Assembly: GCF_039969785.1 (NCBI RefSeq)
Contig: NZ_JBDVNC010000022.1
Span: 186,001-250,000, forward strand
Source of the DNA: Shimia sp039969785
GTDB taxonomy: Bacteria > Pseudomonadota > Alphaproteobacteria > Rhodobacterales > Rhodobacteraceae
Direction: 5' to 3'
DNA: 64,000 nucleotides
Shown: positions 43,055 to 51,557 of the stretch, in pieces
Layout of the letters: the number at the start of each line of letters is the position of its first letter
Position numbering within the stretch: the stretch's first letter is position 1
The notes under the pieces: generated by a model
What the model was told of the DNA's origin: nothing
The model's input: the letters and a program-made list of their open reading frames with translations, nothing else
The model's database searches: none
Program-made: the position numbers and the translations under genes

Positions 43055-43129
43055 AAGACAGCCACATCGTCACATGGGGGAAACAGGCCGGATACACCGG
43101 TCTGCGTTCAGACATGTGGAGGCACGACA

Positions 43130-44134
43130 ATGCCAGACCCAAGACTTACTGAGATAAAGTACCGCGGTACCGCGAATGACGACTTTATTGAAACGTCAAT
43201 CGCGGCTGGAACAGATGTTTCGAATACTCAGATTGTTGTGTACCATTCAAACGGAACAGTGCGGTCAACAAATACCATCGGTTCATTTGAAGGTACGCAG
43301 TTTGGTCAAGACGTTTACTCGCTGGGCGCAGGTGTTCATCGCTTTGGCGCAGTCGCTCTTGTCCAGGACGGTGTGGTGATCGATTTTGTGTCATTTGACC
43401 GGGCAGTCACTGCCAATGGCGGACCGGCCGACGGGATGACGTCAACCCAGATCGGGTCGACGGGTAACAATCAAAATGAGTCCATTCAACTAGACGAAGA
43501 CGGTAATTGGGTCTCCGGCCCAATCAATGAAGGCACTATTCCCTGCTTTCTCGTCGGAACAAAAATCGCCACCAAACGTGGTGAAGTCGCCGTAGAAGAA
43601 CTGCGCCCCGGAGACATGGTGGTCGTTCGCGACGGCGGATTGGCACCCATACGGTGGATAGGATCTTACACCGCCACCGCGCGTGGCTCCGCTTTTGAAA
43701 AGAGCGCGCCTATCCGTATTCCCCGCGGCGCCATGGGCCGCGGTGTTCCAACGCGGGATCTGTACGTGTCACCGAACCATCGGGTCTGGATGCGGGACGC
43801 CAGTTTTGAAGTATTGTTTGACGACCGTGAAGTGTTGGTCCCCGCCAAGCAACTGGTCGGTTGGAAAGGTATCGAACAGGTCTCTTACGTCCCGCAGCCC
43901 GAGTATTTTCACATCCTTTTCGATAGGCATCAAATCATCATCTCTGACGGCATGCAAACCGAGAGCTTTCACCCGGGCGAATTAACCTTTGATCAGTTCG
44001 AAAATGAAACGCGCGACGAGCTACTACGTTTGTTTCCAGAGTTGATCGAACTTGCCGCCCATGGCGTCACCGCGCGGCGGTGTCTAAAAACACACGAAGC
44101 ACAATTGGCGGTGCGCACGAAATGGGTCGCCTGA
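43130..44134 (+). CDS. LTD-like domain plus Hint domain protein
   Basis: A 334-aa protein. Residues about 5-128 resemble a lamin-tail-like (LTD) domain, with LTEIKYRGTANDDFIE at the start and NGGPADGMTSTQIGSTG near 96-112. Residues 137 to about 290 form a Hint_2 (hedgehog/intein-type) domain. The nucleophile-position Cys139 is in IPCFLVGTKIAT, His217 in SPNHRVW, and His267 in LFDRHQII. There is no signal peptide, as with many Hint proteins thought to use type I secretion. A C-terminal tail of about 45 residues resembles those of the other Hint proteins in the window. Self-cleavage at Cys139 is expected from the family but not shown. Confidence 0.8.
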   Translation: MPDPRLTEIKYRGTANDDFIETSIAAGTDVSNTQIVVYHSNGTVRSTNTIGSFEGTQFGQDVYSLGAGVHRFGAVALVQDGVVIDFVSFDRAVTANGGPADGMTSTQIGSTGNNQNESIQLDEDGNWVSGPINEGTIPCFLVGTKIATKRGEVAVEELRPGDMVVVRDGGLAPIRWIGSYTATARGSAFEKSAPIRIPRGAMGRGVPTRDLYVSPNHRVWMRDASFEVLFDDREVLVPAKQLVGWKGIEQVSYVPQPEYFHILFDRHQIIISDGMQTESFHPGELTFDQFENETRDELLRLFPELIELAAHGVTARRCLKTHEAQLAVRTKWVA

Positions 44135-44219
44135 CCAGGCCGCCTACCCTCGTTTTGTTTGCTTTTGAGGCCAAATGGTGTAAGGCACCCCTCTATTTCC
44201 TAGCCCGGACACCATAACC

Positions 44220-45413
44220 ATGACCGCCAGCGCCCCCGTCACGCAGGATGTGATGACCATTCCCCGCAAGCTGCCCGAAGGTGGCAAAATCAATCTCGTG
44301 GGTTTGACCCGGGATGGTTTGCGCGCAGTGCTGATTGAAAACGGCACTGCTGAAAAACAAGCCAAAATGCGGACAAACCAGATTTGGCAGTGGATGTACC
44401 AATGGGGTGTGCGTGATTTTCATGCGATGACCAATCTTTCCAAAGCTTATCGTGCCGAACTGGACGAAAAATTCTGCGTCGATATTCCCGAGACGATCAG
44501 CCGCCAGGTCAGTGAGGATGGTACTCGGAAATACCTGGTGCGCATTGCTGGCGGTCACGAGGTGGAAGTTGTCTATATTCCTGAAACCGACCGGGGTACA
44601 TTGTGTGTCTCATCTCAAGTTGGATGCACGCTGACATGTTCCTTCTGTCACACAGGCACACAAAAGCTGGTACGTAATCTGACCGCAGGCGAAATTATTG
44701 GTCAGGTTATGATGGCCCGTGACGATCTGGATGAATGGCCTCAACCCGGGGTCAGCACTGCGGATGCGCCACCTCGGCTCATTTCAAATATTGTGCTGAT
44801 GGGCATGGGAGAACCCCTTTATAATTTTGACAATGTACGCGACGCTATGAATATTGCGATGGATGGCGAAGGTATTTCGCTAAGCCGTCGCCGGATTACA
44901 TTGTCGACCAGTGGCGTCGTTCCGGAAATTGCCAGAACCGCCGAAGAAATTGGATGTATGTTGGCAATTTCGTTCCACGCAACAACAGATGACGTGCGCG
45001 ACAAACTGGTTCCAATCAACAAGAAATGGAACATCAAAGAGTTGCTCGACGCGCTGCGCGCCTATCCCAGCCTGTCTAATTCCGAACGGATCACGTTTGA
45101 ATATGTGATGCTGAAAGATGTAAATGACAGCGACGCCGACGCGCGCCGATTGGTCAAGCTGATTGCAGGCATCCCTGCCAAGATTAATCTGATACCATTC
45201 AACGAATGGCCCGGATCACCTTATGAGCGCAGTTCCGGGAACAGAATCAAGGCGTTTTCGGACATCATTTATAATGCTGGTTACGCCAGCCCGATCCGCA
45301 AACCGCGCGGCGAAGACATTATGGCCGCATGTGGTCAGCTTAAGTCAGCAACTGAACGAGCGCGTAAATCACGCAAGCAAATTGATGCTGAAGCGGGGCT
45401 AGACGGCAGCTGA
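44220..45413 (+). CDS. rlmN: Dual-specificity rRNA/tRNA adenine-C2 methyltransferase
   Basis: Radical-SAM enzyme that methylates C2 of A2503 in 23S rRNA and A37 of some tRNAs. The cluster-binding cysteines are Cys136, Cys140 and Cys143 (GCTLTCSFCHTG). The methyl-carrying Cys is probably the one in IMAACGQL near the C-terminus, as in E. coli RlmN. GMGEPLYNFDNV and RRITLSTSGVVPEI are family blocks. It has 397 aa. The first 20 residues may be non-native if translation begins at ATG 44253 (MTIPRKL). Confidence 0.94.
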   Translation: MTASAPVTQDVMTIPRKLPEGGKINLVGLTRDGLRAVLIENGTAEKQAKMRTNQIWQWMYQWGVRDFHAMTNLSKAYRAELDEKFCVDIPETISRQVSEDGTRKYLVRIAGGHEVEVVYIPETDRGTLCVSSQVGCTLTCSFCHTGTQKLVRNLTAGEIIGQVMMARDDLDEWPQPGVSTADAPPRLISNIVLMGMGEPLYNFDNVRDAMNIAMDGEGISLSRRRITLSTSGVVPEIARTAEEIGCMLAISFHATTDDVRDKLVPINKKWNIKELLDALRAYPSLSNSERITFEYVMLKDVNDSDADARRLVKLIAGIPAKINLIPFNEWPGSPYERSSGNRIKAFSDIIYNAGYASPIRKPRGEDIMAACGQLKSATERARKSRKQIDAEAGLDGS

Positions 45414-45479
45414 AAACAGTTGTGCATGATCACTAAACCCAATTCAGGTGGAAACTGAACACAACGAAGGATCAACAAA

Positions 45480-45863
45480 ATGCCACGGTTCGTTATATCG
45501 AGCGCCGCCCATTTGATCGCCAACGCTGTTGGTCTTTTACTGGCGGCATTGTTGTTAGAAGGTTTTTCAATCGGACCGATGGCGTTGGTCATTGTTACCG
45601 TGATTTTTACTATCGTACTGATGATCATCACGCCGATTATTCGCAAAATCTCGGAAAAGAACTTACCTTCTCTACTGGGCGGGCTCTCGCTCGTGACTAT
45701 TTTCGTCGGCCTGATGGTAACACAACCGTTTGTATCCGGGTTTACGATTGGAGGAACGGCAAATCTCCTGGCAGCTACATTGCTCGTGTGGCTTGGCGCT
45801 TTGATTGCCGGGATACTGTTGCCGAAATTCGTATTCAAATCGCTAACTGTTGCAAAAAAGTAA
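45480..45863 (+). CDS. Small membrane protein, phage-holin-IV-like (PF04020-type)
   Basis: 127 aa with about four TM segments (residues 10-28, 33-52, 63-84 and 90-115), separated by a short basic loop IIRKISEKN. The pattern resembles small proteins annotated as phage holin family 4 superfamily, which are usually chromosomal and not phage-linked. No phage genes are nearby. Its function is not known. It lies 66 bp after rlmN on the same strand. Confidence 0.65.
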   Translation: MPRFVISSAAHLIANAVGLLLAALLLEGFSIGPMALVIVTVIFTIVLMIITPIIRKISEKNLPSLLGGLSLVTIFVGLMVTQPFVSGFTIGGTANLLAATLLVWLGALIAGILLPKFVFKSLTVAKK

Positions 45864-45966
45864 ACAATCTTCAGGCCTGCCCAAAACTTTCCTTAATCAA
45901 GCGCTAATTGCGCCCCGTTCAACAGTCAGTTTCCAAAGCGTCAACAACGCATAGGAGGACTGACAC

Positions 45967-46176
45967 ATGGCACATGCAGATATCGGAGGCGCAGTAATTG
46001 ACGCGCCAGTACTGGACCTGCTTAAGCGCGAACGCTCAAAAGCACTGAGCATGCGGGAATGGAAATTTCGTCTGGCCGGGTATGGCTTTGCAATCAAAGA
46101 CGTGGCTGGCGCACAAATGGTGACTAAACTGCCACAAGGAACCGAGCTGGGCGTTTTACCAAGCGCAATCCACTAG
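45967..46176 (+). CDS. Hypothetical 69-aa protein
   Basis: Starts MAHADIGGAVIDAPVLDLLK behind a strong AGGAGG ribosome-binding site. It is basic in the middle and ends LPQGTELGVLPSAIH. No TM segment, signal or motif is recognised. The strong initiation signal and the stem-loop after the stop argue that it is a real gene. Confidence 0.65.
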   Translation: MAHADIGGAVIDAPVLDLLKRERSKALSMREWKFRLAGYGFAIKDVAGAQMVTKLPQGTELGVLPSAIH

Positions 46177-46188
46177 AATCCGCCCTGA

Positions 46189-46214
46189 TGGCCCGGCACA
46201 AAGACGCCGGGCCA
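46189..46214. other. Stem-loop between convergent genes
   Basis: A perfect 9-bp stem TGGCCCGGC/GCCGGGCCA (46189-46197 with 46206-46214) and an 8-nt loop, between the 69-aa gene and the LOG gene. There is no T-run on either side, so it is perhaps a bidirectional 3' end structure or a Rho-type pause. Confidence 0.55.
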
Positions 46215-46229
46215 AGGCGATCGAAGTAT

Positions 46230-47063
46230 TCAGCGCCCGGGAATTTCACCACGGCGCCCACAATCTCCCCAATTGTCGATGACATCAATTGCTTCTTCGG
46301 CAGTTTCGACAAAGCGAAATAAATCCAGATCATCAGCAGAGATCGTGCCAGCATCGGCCAGCGCATCCCAATTGATAATCTTTTCCCAGAACTCTCGGCC
46401 AAACAGCAAGAACGGAACGCACTCCATGCGCCCGGTCTGGATCAGAGTGAGTGCTTCAAACATCTCATCCATGGTGCCGAACCCACCGGGGAACACACAA
46501 ATCGCCCGCGCGCGCATCAGGAAATGCATCTTGCGGATCGCGAAATAGTGGAAGTTAAAACAAAGTTCCGGCGTCACATATTCATTCGGCGCCTGCTCGT
46601 GTGGCAATACGATATTAAGACCAATGGACTTTCCACCGGCATCCATCGCACCGCGATTGGCGGCCTCCATCACACCGGGGCCGCCGCCTGACACAATCAC
46701 ATTTTCGCGCCCATTGCTGGCTTGGGTAATCAACCGCGAAAATTTGCGGGCCTCCTCGTAGAATTCAGTCAATCCAGCAAGCGTTTCAGTGCGCGCAGTC
46801 GCCTTGTTGACAGGATCAGGGATGCGGGCACCACCGAACAGAACAATTGTGCTTTCAATACCGTGCTCATCAAGAACCAACTGTGGTTTCAGCAATTCGA
46901 GCTGAAGCCGCACAGGGCGCAATTCTTCTCGACACAGGAAATCATCATCTGCAAAGGCCAGGCGATAGGCCGGCGATCGTGTTTGCGGCGTGTCGGGAAC
47001 ATCTTTTGCTGCGGTGCGATCGCTGTGGGCATCCGCAAGCGGGTGAAGGCGGTCATCTCTCAT
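46230..47063 (-). CDS. LOG-family protein (TIGR00730-type nucleotide phosphoribohydrolase)
   Basis: A Rossmann-fold enzyme of the LOG family, which cleaves the N-glycosidic bond of AMP or cytokinin nucleotides. The signature PGGFGTMDEMFEALT is near residues 195-209, and GGGPGVMEAANRGAMDAGG is near 126-144. It has 277 aa and is longer at the N-terminus than the ~190-aa LOG proteins by about 80 residues, as in many proteobacterial homologues. It is cytoplasmic. It is divergent from dapD and may act as an AMP nucleosidase-like enzyme. Confidence 0.85.
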   Translation of the reverse strand: MRDDRLHPLADAHSDRTAAKDVPDTPQTRSPAYRLAFADDDFLCREELRPVRLQLELLKPQLVLDEHGIESTIVLFGGARIPDPVNKATARTETLAGLTEFYEEARKFSRLITQASNGRENVIVSGGGPGVMEAANRGAMDAGGKSIGLNIVLPHEQAPNEYVTPELCFNFHYFAIRKMHFLMRARAICVFPGGFGTMDEMFEALTLIQTGRMECVPFLLFGREFWEKIINWDALADAGTISADDLDLFRFVETAEEAIDVIDNWGDCGRRGEIPGR

Positions 47064-47243
47064 ATAGCGCGTCCTCGGATAAGATTTCTCTTAGAGGTAT
47101 CGCCTTTGTTCCGCGGGCGCCAGTGACAGGATCGCGAGGCCCTTTGTCGTTGTTGTAACCGATCAGAGCGCTTTGCGAGGGTGACGCCGACGCGCGTTGC
47201 CGCTATGTAAGCCCGAATCCTCTTTCATCGGAGCCAAAAGCAC

Positions 47244-48071
47244 ATGTCGAACGCCCTACTGGAACAAGCAATCGAAGCCGCGTGGGACGCGCGCGATACC
47301 ATCACACCGTCGACCGGCGGGGAAACCCGCGAGGCCATCGAAGCCACGCTGAATGCACTGGACGCAGGCAAACTTCGCGTCGCCGAAAGACAAGACAACG
47401 GTGACTGGCATGTGAACCAGTGGGCCAAAAAGGCCGTGCTGTTGGGTTTCCGACTGAAGGACATGGAAATTCAGGACAACGGCCCACAAGGCAGCGGCTG
47501 GTGGGACAAGGTCGACAGTAAGTTCAAAGGCTGGGGTGAGAACAAATGGCGTGATGCCGGGTTCCGCGCCGTGCCAAACTGTATCGTGCGCAAATCTGCC
47601 TTTATTGCGCCCGGTGTTGTCTTGATGCCGTCATTTGTAAACCTCGGCGCCTATGTGGACGAAGGCACCATGGTCGATACATGGGCGACTGTGGGGAGTT
47701 GTGCCCAGATTGGCAAAAACGTGCACCTTTCCGGCGGCGTCGGTATTGGCGGCGTGTTGGAACCAATGCAGGCCGGACCGACAATTATTGAAGACAATTG
47801 CTTCATCGGCGCACGCTCTGAGGTCGTTGAGGGATGTATTGTACGCGAAGGTTCTGTGCTAGGGATGGGCGTATTCATCGGGCAATCAACAAAGATTGTG
47901 GACCGCGAAACCGGCGAAGTGATGTACGGTGAAGTGCCGCCCTACTCGGTGGTTGTCGCAGGATCGATGCCCTCGAAGAACGGAGTAAACCTGTATTGCG
48001 CCGTGATCGTCAAACGCGTCGATGAGCGCACTCGTTCTAAAACTGGCATCAACGAGTTGCTGCGCGACTGA
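47244..48071 (+). CDS. dapD: 2,3,4,5-tetrahydropyridine-2,6-dicarboxylate N-succinyltransferase
   Basis: Succinylates tetrahydrodipicolinate in the lysine/meso-diaminopimelate pathway. It has 275 aa with an N-terminal helical domain (residues 1-95) and a left-handed beta-helix of hexapeptide repeats from about 105 (IVRKSAFIAPGVVLMPSFVN). SGGVGIGGVLEPMQAGPTII is a typical DapD block. It ends in a terminator. dapE, which acts later in the same pathway, lies 5.4 kb downstream, beyond the Hint gene cluster. Confidence 0.95.
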   Translation: MSNALLEQAIEAAWDARDTITPSTGGETREAIEATLNALDAGKLRVAERQDNGDWHVNQWAKKAVLLGFRLKDMEIQDNGPQGSGWWDKVDSKFKGWGENKWRDAGFRAVPNCIVRKSAFIAPGVVLMPSFVNLGAYVDEGTMVDTWATVGSCAQIGKNVHLSGGVGIGGVLEPMQAGPTIIEDNCFIGARSEVVEGCIVREGSVLGMGVFIGQSTKIVDRETGEVMYGEVPPYSVVVAGSMPSKNGVNLYCAVIVKRVDERTRSKTGINELLRD

Positions 48072-48092
48072 TTGCTATCAAACTCTTTTCAG

Positions 48093-48122
48093 GGCGCGCC
48101 TATATGACCGGCGCGCCTTTTC
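48093..48122. terminator. Terminator after dapD, shared with the convergent Hint gene
   Basis: GGCGCGCC at 48093-48100 pairs with GGCGCGCC at 48111-48118 around a short loop, followed by TTTT. The stem starts 22 bases after the dapD stop and abuts the end of the minus-strand Hint gene. Confidence 0.75.
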
Positions 48123-49707
48123 ATGCGGTCCTGATAAGAGCCTCAGCCTCGTACTTGCGCAACGAAACACGCGCGGCGGGACCAAACCCATACCCCATCA
48201 TCGCATCCATATTTGGCATCAGTCGTAAAATCTCTTCGCGCGTTTCTGCATCAAAACAATCAATGGTTTCTCGCCCCGGATGATAGCTTTCGCTGTCCAT
48301 GCCGTTGCCACGCACAATTTGATGACGATCAAATAGCAAATGTACATAAGTGACCGGAGCGCCATTTTCGCGAATTGAAATGGTCGAGCCATTCACCAGA
48401 TCCTTGGCTTTGACCAAGACCTCCGATTCTCCGAAAAGAAGCGCCGCTTTTTGCGAATGGAATAACACCCGATGATTGGGAGAGTATTCTACGGCATCGT
48501 GATTGCCCAGAGCGCCAGCCTCAAACCGGACAGGAGCGTCGCGCCCCATGGCGAGGCGAGACGTTTTGCCAGTCCAACGCAAAGGTTGGAACCCATTGTC
48601 GCGGGTCAAGACCATCTGGCCTGGCACAAGGTCTTCAACCAGAACCATTCCGGTCTTGGTTACAATCTCAGTGCCTGACACGAAACAAGGTGTCGTCGCC
48701 TCACTCGTTTCCAACGACACAAATCCAACATCCGAATTTCCGTCGTCATCTTCGACCGTGTAAGTGAAAACATTGGTGCCCACATCCTCGTCGGTTTCAA
48801 CGGTGATTGTTCCGTCGGCGTTCAACGTGATGATCTCGCCGGTTGGCAAGGCGACACTATCCCCGGCGAATACTGACTGACCGTTGATCGCAGTAATCGT
48901 CAACGTGCCGGGTTCGCCGGATTGATCGTTGGCGAGGATGTCAAAGGTATCTGTGCCCTGAGCGCCAAGCGAGATGTCGTCGTCCCCGGCAACAAGCGCA
49001 GTTTGAACGGAATCCCCGGCAATCATCAGATTGCTGTCGTAACTCCGATCGCCACCGTCGGCGATGGCGATTTTGATCGTGTTGGTCTCCCCGGGTTCCA
49101 CCGGCGCCTTGAGCGTCAGAGTGACCGTAAACCCGTCCATTTCGGTATTGGCCACTTCCGCAGATGCCGGGTTATCGACATACAAATTCGAGTTTGATGT
49201 GTCGTTGATGTTGTTGATCGTAATGTCACCATCACCCACAGTCAGTTCTGCCTGAACACCATTAACCCATATGCCCACCGCGTCATTGAAGCCGGAATCG
49301 ACGTATTCCAGATATTCCTCAGACGAAAACACCACTTGCATCGTTAGTGTGCTGCCATCGGGCACAAATTCGGCCTCGAACACGGCGGCGTCGTACGTGG
49401 TCACGCCAGAGATGTCGTCCAGATCATCATCGCCTGCCGTTCGCATGCGCCCGGTCGTGTTGGAAGCTGAGTTTGCGTCGCCTGAACTGTTGGTAATCGA
49501 CGTGGCCCGCCCGGTTGACAGAATTACACCGGTATCAGATGGCGTGACATTAGCGGCAACTGAGTCGCCATCGCTGTAGATGCCGGACGACTGGTCAGCG
49601 CCTGTATAAGACGCAGATGATATTTGAATACCTGAACCGAACATCGCTTCGGCCATTTCCATTGCGCTTGCGGATGTATCGATTGGCAGTTCCGACGCTG
49701 TTGGCAT
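48121..49707 (-). CDS. Choice-of-anchor-L / Ig-like / Hint protein, 528 aa
   Basis: Three parts. A choice-of-anchor-L-type domain covers about residues 10-235, with TGVILSTGRA, VVFSSEEYLEYV and DSNLMIAGDSVQTALV. A beta-sandwich segment of the tandem/VCBS kind covers about 240-335 (TVEDDDGNSDVGFV). A Hint domain begins at Cys341 in TPCFVSGTEIVT and contains SPNHRVLF and LFDRHQIV. The composition is strongly acidic, with no Lys-rich stretches, as in calcium-stabilised secreted adhesins. There is no N-terminal signal, so type I export is probable. It is a paralogue of the 520-aa gene at 51558. The last 45 residues (GYGFGPAARVSLRKYEAE) are shared with the other Hint proteins. Confidence 0.83.
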   Translation of the reverse strand: MPTASELPIDTSASAMEMAEAMFGSGIQISSASYTGADQSSGIYSDGDSVAANVTPSDTGVILSTGRATSITNSSGDANSASNTTGRMRTAGDDDLDDISGVTTYDAAVFEAEFVPDGSTLTMQVVFSSEEYLEYVDSGFNDAVGIWVNGVQAELTVGDGDITINNINDTSNSNLYVDNPASAEVANTEMDGFTVTLTLKAPVEPGETNTIKIAIADGGDRSYDSNLMIAGDSVQTALVAGDDDISLGAQGTDTFDILANDQSGEPGTLTITAINGQSVFAGDSVALPTGEIITLNADGTITVETDEDVGTNVFTYTVEDDDGNSDVGFVSLETSEATTPCFVSGTEIVTKTGMVLVEDLVPGQMVLTRDNGFQPLRWTGKTSRLAMGRDAPVRFEAGALGNHDAVEYSPNHRVLFHSQKAALLFGESEVLVKAKDLVNGSTISIRENGAPVTYVHLLFDRHQIVRGNGMDSESYHPGRETIDCFDAETREEILRLMPNMDAMMGYGFGPAARVSLRKYEAEALIRTA

Positions 49708-50053
49708 CTCTGTTCCCCTTTCCGATTACCTTCATCATTCGTCGAGGACCTATGATCAGGTGCCTCTGTTATCTGTTGAATCGCCGTCATATTCTTCGGT
49801 GAAAGAACCGCCAAAATTCCCCGGCACCAGTGGCCAGAAATTTCCCCCGGGAAAGCAGCTGCTGGACATGAAGTGAATTCTGCTTGCCTAGAATGTGTTC
49901 TGAAACGCGAATACCGTTCCCAAAAGGAATAGGCACCGAGGGTTTCCAACTGGTGTTCACCGCGAAGTTTACTGTCAGCAATTCAAAACAAATTCGCCCG
50001 GCTCGCAGACCCAAGGTTGACCTGGGAACAACGGTCGCGATAAGGGCTGCGGT
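49708..50053. other. Non-coding interval between Hint gene and 120-aa gene
   Basis: 346 bp between divergent genes with no convincing frame, RNA gene or repeat. It is expected to hold the promoters of the 528-aa Hint gene and the 120-aa gene; I could not identify clear -35/-10 pairs. Confidence 0.4.
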
Positions 50054-50416
50054 ATGGAAAAGCCCAAAAAGAAATCCCGCCAACAGGTCTACACTCTGTT
50101 GGTTCAGGTTGGACGCAAAGATGGCGACGGATTGCCAGACACGGCGACTGGTGGCGCCCTGATGATCTATGCCAGCGGTGTGGACGAAGCAGAAGCGGTG
50201 CGCGAGACCGTTGCAATACTTAAGCAGGCTGACCTGAACCCTCTGGATGTGACTGGGTATGGCACATTGCAGGAACGTCAGGCGCAGGGGCACGAAATAG
50301 ATGACGCTGAACGCGCATTGATGGACCGCGCCCTGGCTGAAAACTCAGTTGTCGTTGCCCAGTTGACGCCATTCTTCCATGGCGAGGAAAGCGAAGGCGA
50401 AACGCCTGAACACTGA
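50054..50416 (+). CDS. Hypothetical 120-aa protein
   Basis: Begins MEKPKKKSRQQVYTLLVQVG, with a compact alpha/beta-like sequence: a strand (YTLLVQVG), a strand (GALMIYAS), a helix (DEAEAVRETVAILKQ), then DVTGYGTLQER and an acidic C-terminus. There is no signal or TM segment. No family is recognised. It is the only plus-strand gene inside the Hint cluster and lies close (9 bp) to the end of the convergent degenerate-Hint gene. Its role may be related to the dapD-dapE neighbourhood rather than to the Hint genes. Confidence 0.65.
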   Translation: MEKPKKKSRQQVYTLLVQVGRKDGDGLPDTATGGALMIYASGVDEAEAVRETVAILKQADLNPLDVTGYGTLQERQAQGHEIDDAERALMDRALAENSVVVAQLTPFFHGEESEGETPEH

Positions 50417-50425
50417 TGCTGAATG

Positions 50426-51523
50426 TCAGGCCGCTGCGCGCTGTGCCGCAAGGGTCAACGCTTCAAACTCGCCCAGAACCGGAAATGCTGTTAAAGCGTG
50501 TTCAGGCAACTCTCTGCGCGGCATATTGCAATACAGGCTCGCCCGCAATATTTCAGGTTTACGGCGAATTCGACCGATATTTAGCGTCTCTACATAATTG
50601 CCCGCGCACAGGACCGCTTCGTGTTCGGGCAATAACAGTTGGCAGTAAGTTATCAGCAAATCACCCGTACGCTTCAAAGCCGCCTTACCGTGCAAGAGAT
50701 GCCCGGATGGCACAAGAACCTGTTCGGAGCCAAAGGTATATTCGACACGCGACCCACCGATCACCAATTGTTGGGCCGGCGCAACAATGATGTCACTTGT
50801 CAGCCCAAAATACGGAGATCGTAGCTGTACAGGAGCAAATAGCCCCGCAGCCGGCACGGTTCTTTTTAGCGTTGCCAATATGGGCACAAACCCGCCATCC
50901 AAAGTTTGGACAACGTCGCCGCGTTGCAGCGCACCTACTGGCCGATACCCCATATTTGTCATGACCGATGTCGTTGGGGCCAGAGTTGGCATTGCGCCAA
51001 TGGGTTCGACACGGTCTGAGACTGCCAAAAACGAGACGTCTGGCGCAAAGACACAAGATTTGTCATTGCTGGTCATGGTTTGAACATCTGATAAACTGAG
51101 CGGCATCACGTCAGTAATTTCACGAAGCGCAATCCGGCTTCGCCCCGGAAGTTCGACGACCAAGCGCCCTCTATTCGCACTCAAGTCCCAACTGTAAGTG
51201 ATACGCAACGTGTCTGTGCGTCCGCCCGCGTCTAGATTGACGGCCGCATGAAACGTCTCGGATCCACGGTTGATGACAAGCACTATGCCGCCTCCGGGGA
51301 GCGCCTGCAGCGTCAGTTGGCAACCCGATCGGTTATGCGCTTGATACCCAACCAACAATTGAGGCTTGTCATAGGGCGACACTTGCGTTTCCAATACAAT
51401 ACTGCCGCGTCTCATCGGACGCTCTAACGCGCCACACAGATCGGGTGATGACCGGCCCAATTGCGCCAGCCCGTCTGCGCGGAACAGCGCACGGGTCCGG
51501 TCAATTAGAGCGATCCAACTCAT
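50426..51523 (-). CDS. Degenerate Hint-domain protein lacking the catalytic Cys
   Basis: A 365-aa protein when started at MSWIALIDRT (51523); a longer frame to 51574 would overlap the upstream gene. Residues about 35-140 form a beta-rich domain of unknown type (SIVLETQVSPYDKPQLLVGY). Residues about 178-330 align with the Hint domains of the neighbours, but key residues are changed. The Cys of PCFVSGT is replaced by Thr180 (PTLAPTTSVMT), the His of SPNHRV by Gln in APAQQLV, and the FHPG block by LNIG. The RPVGALQRGDVVQT block and EHEAVL His remain. It is probably not self-cleaving. It lies 34 bp downstream of the 520-aa Hint gene, in the same operon. Confidence 0.7.
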   Translation of the reverse strand: MSWIALIDRTRALFRADGLAQLGRSSPDLCGALERPMRRGSIVLETQVSPYDKPQLLVGYQAHNRSGCQLTLQALPGGGIVLVINRGSETFHAAVNLDAGGRTDTLRITYSWDLSANRGRLVVELPGRSRIALREITDVMPLSLSDVQTMTSNDKSCVFAPDVSFLAVSDRVEPIGAMPTLAPTTSVMTNMGYRPVGALQRGDVVQTLDGGFVPILATLKRTVPAAGLFAPVQLRSPYFGLTSDIIVAPAQQLVIGGSRVEYTFGSEQVLVPSGHLLHGKAALKRTGDLLITYCQLLLPEHEAVLCAGNYVETLNIGRIRRKPEILRASLYCNMPRRELPEHALTAFPVLGEFEALTLAAQRAAA

Positions 51524-51557
51524 GTTTTTTGCTTCTCGAGTGCCACGCCGCGTCCCC

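Noticed and set aside
45480..45863. Prophage remnant suggested by the holin-like protein
   Set aside because: No phage structural, integrase or lysis gene is near. Proteins of this kind are common chromosomal membrane proteins.
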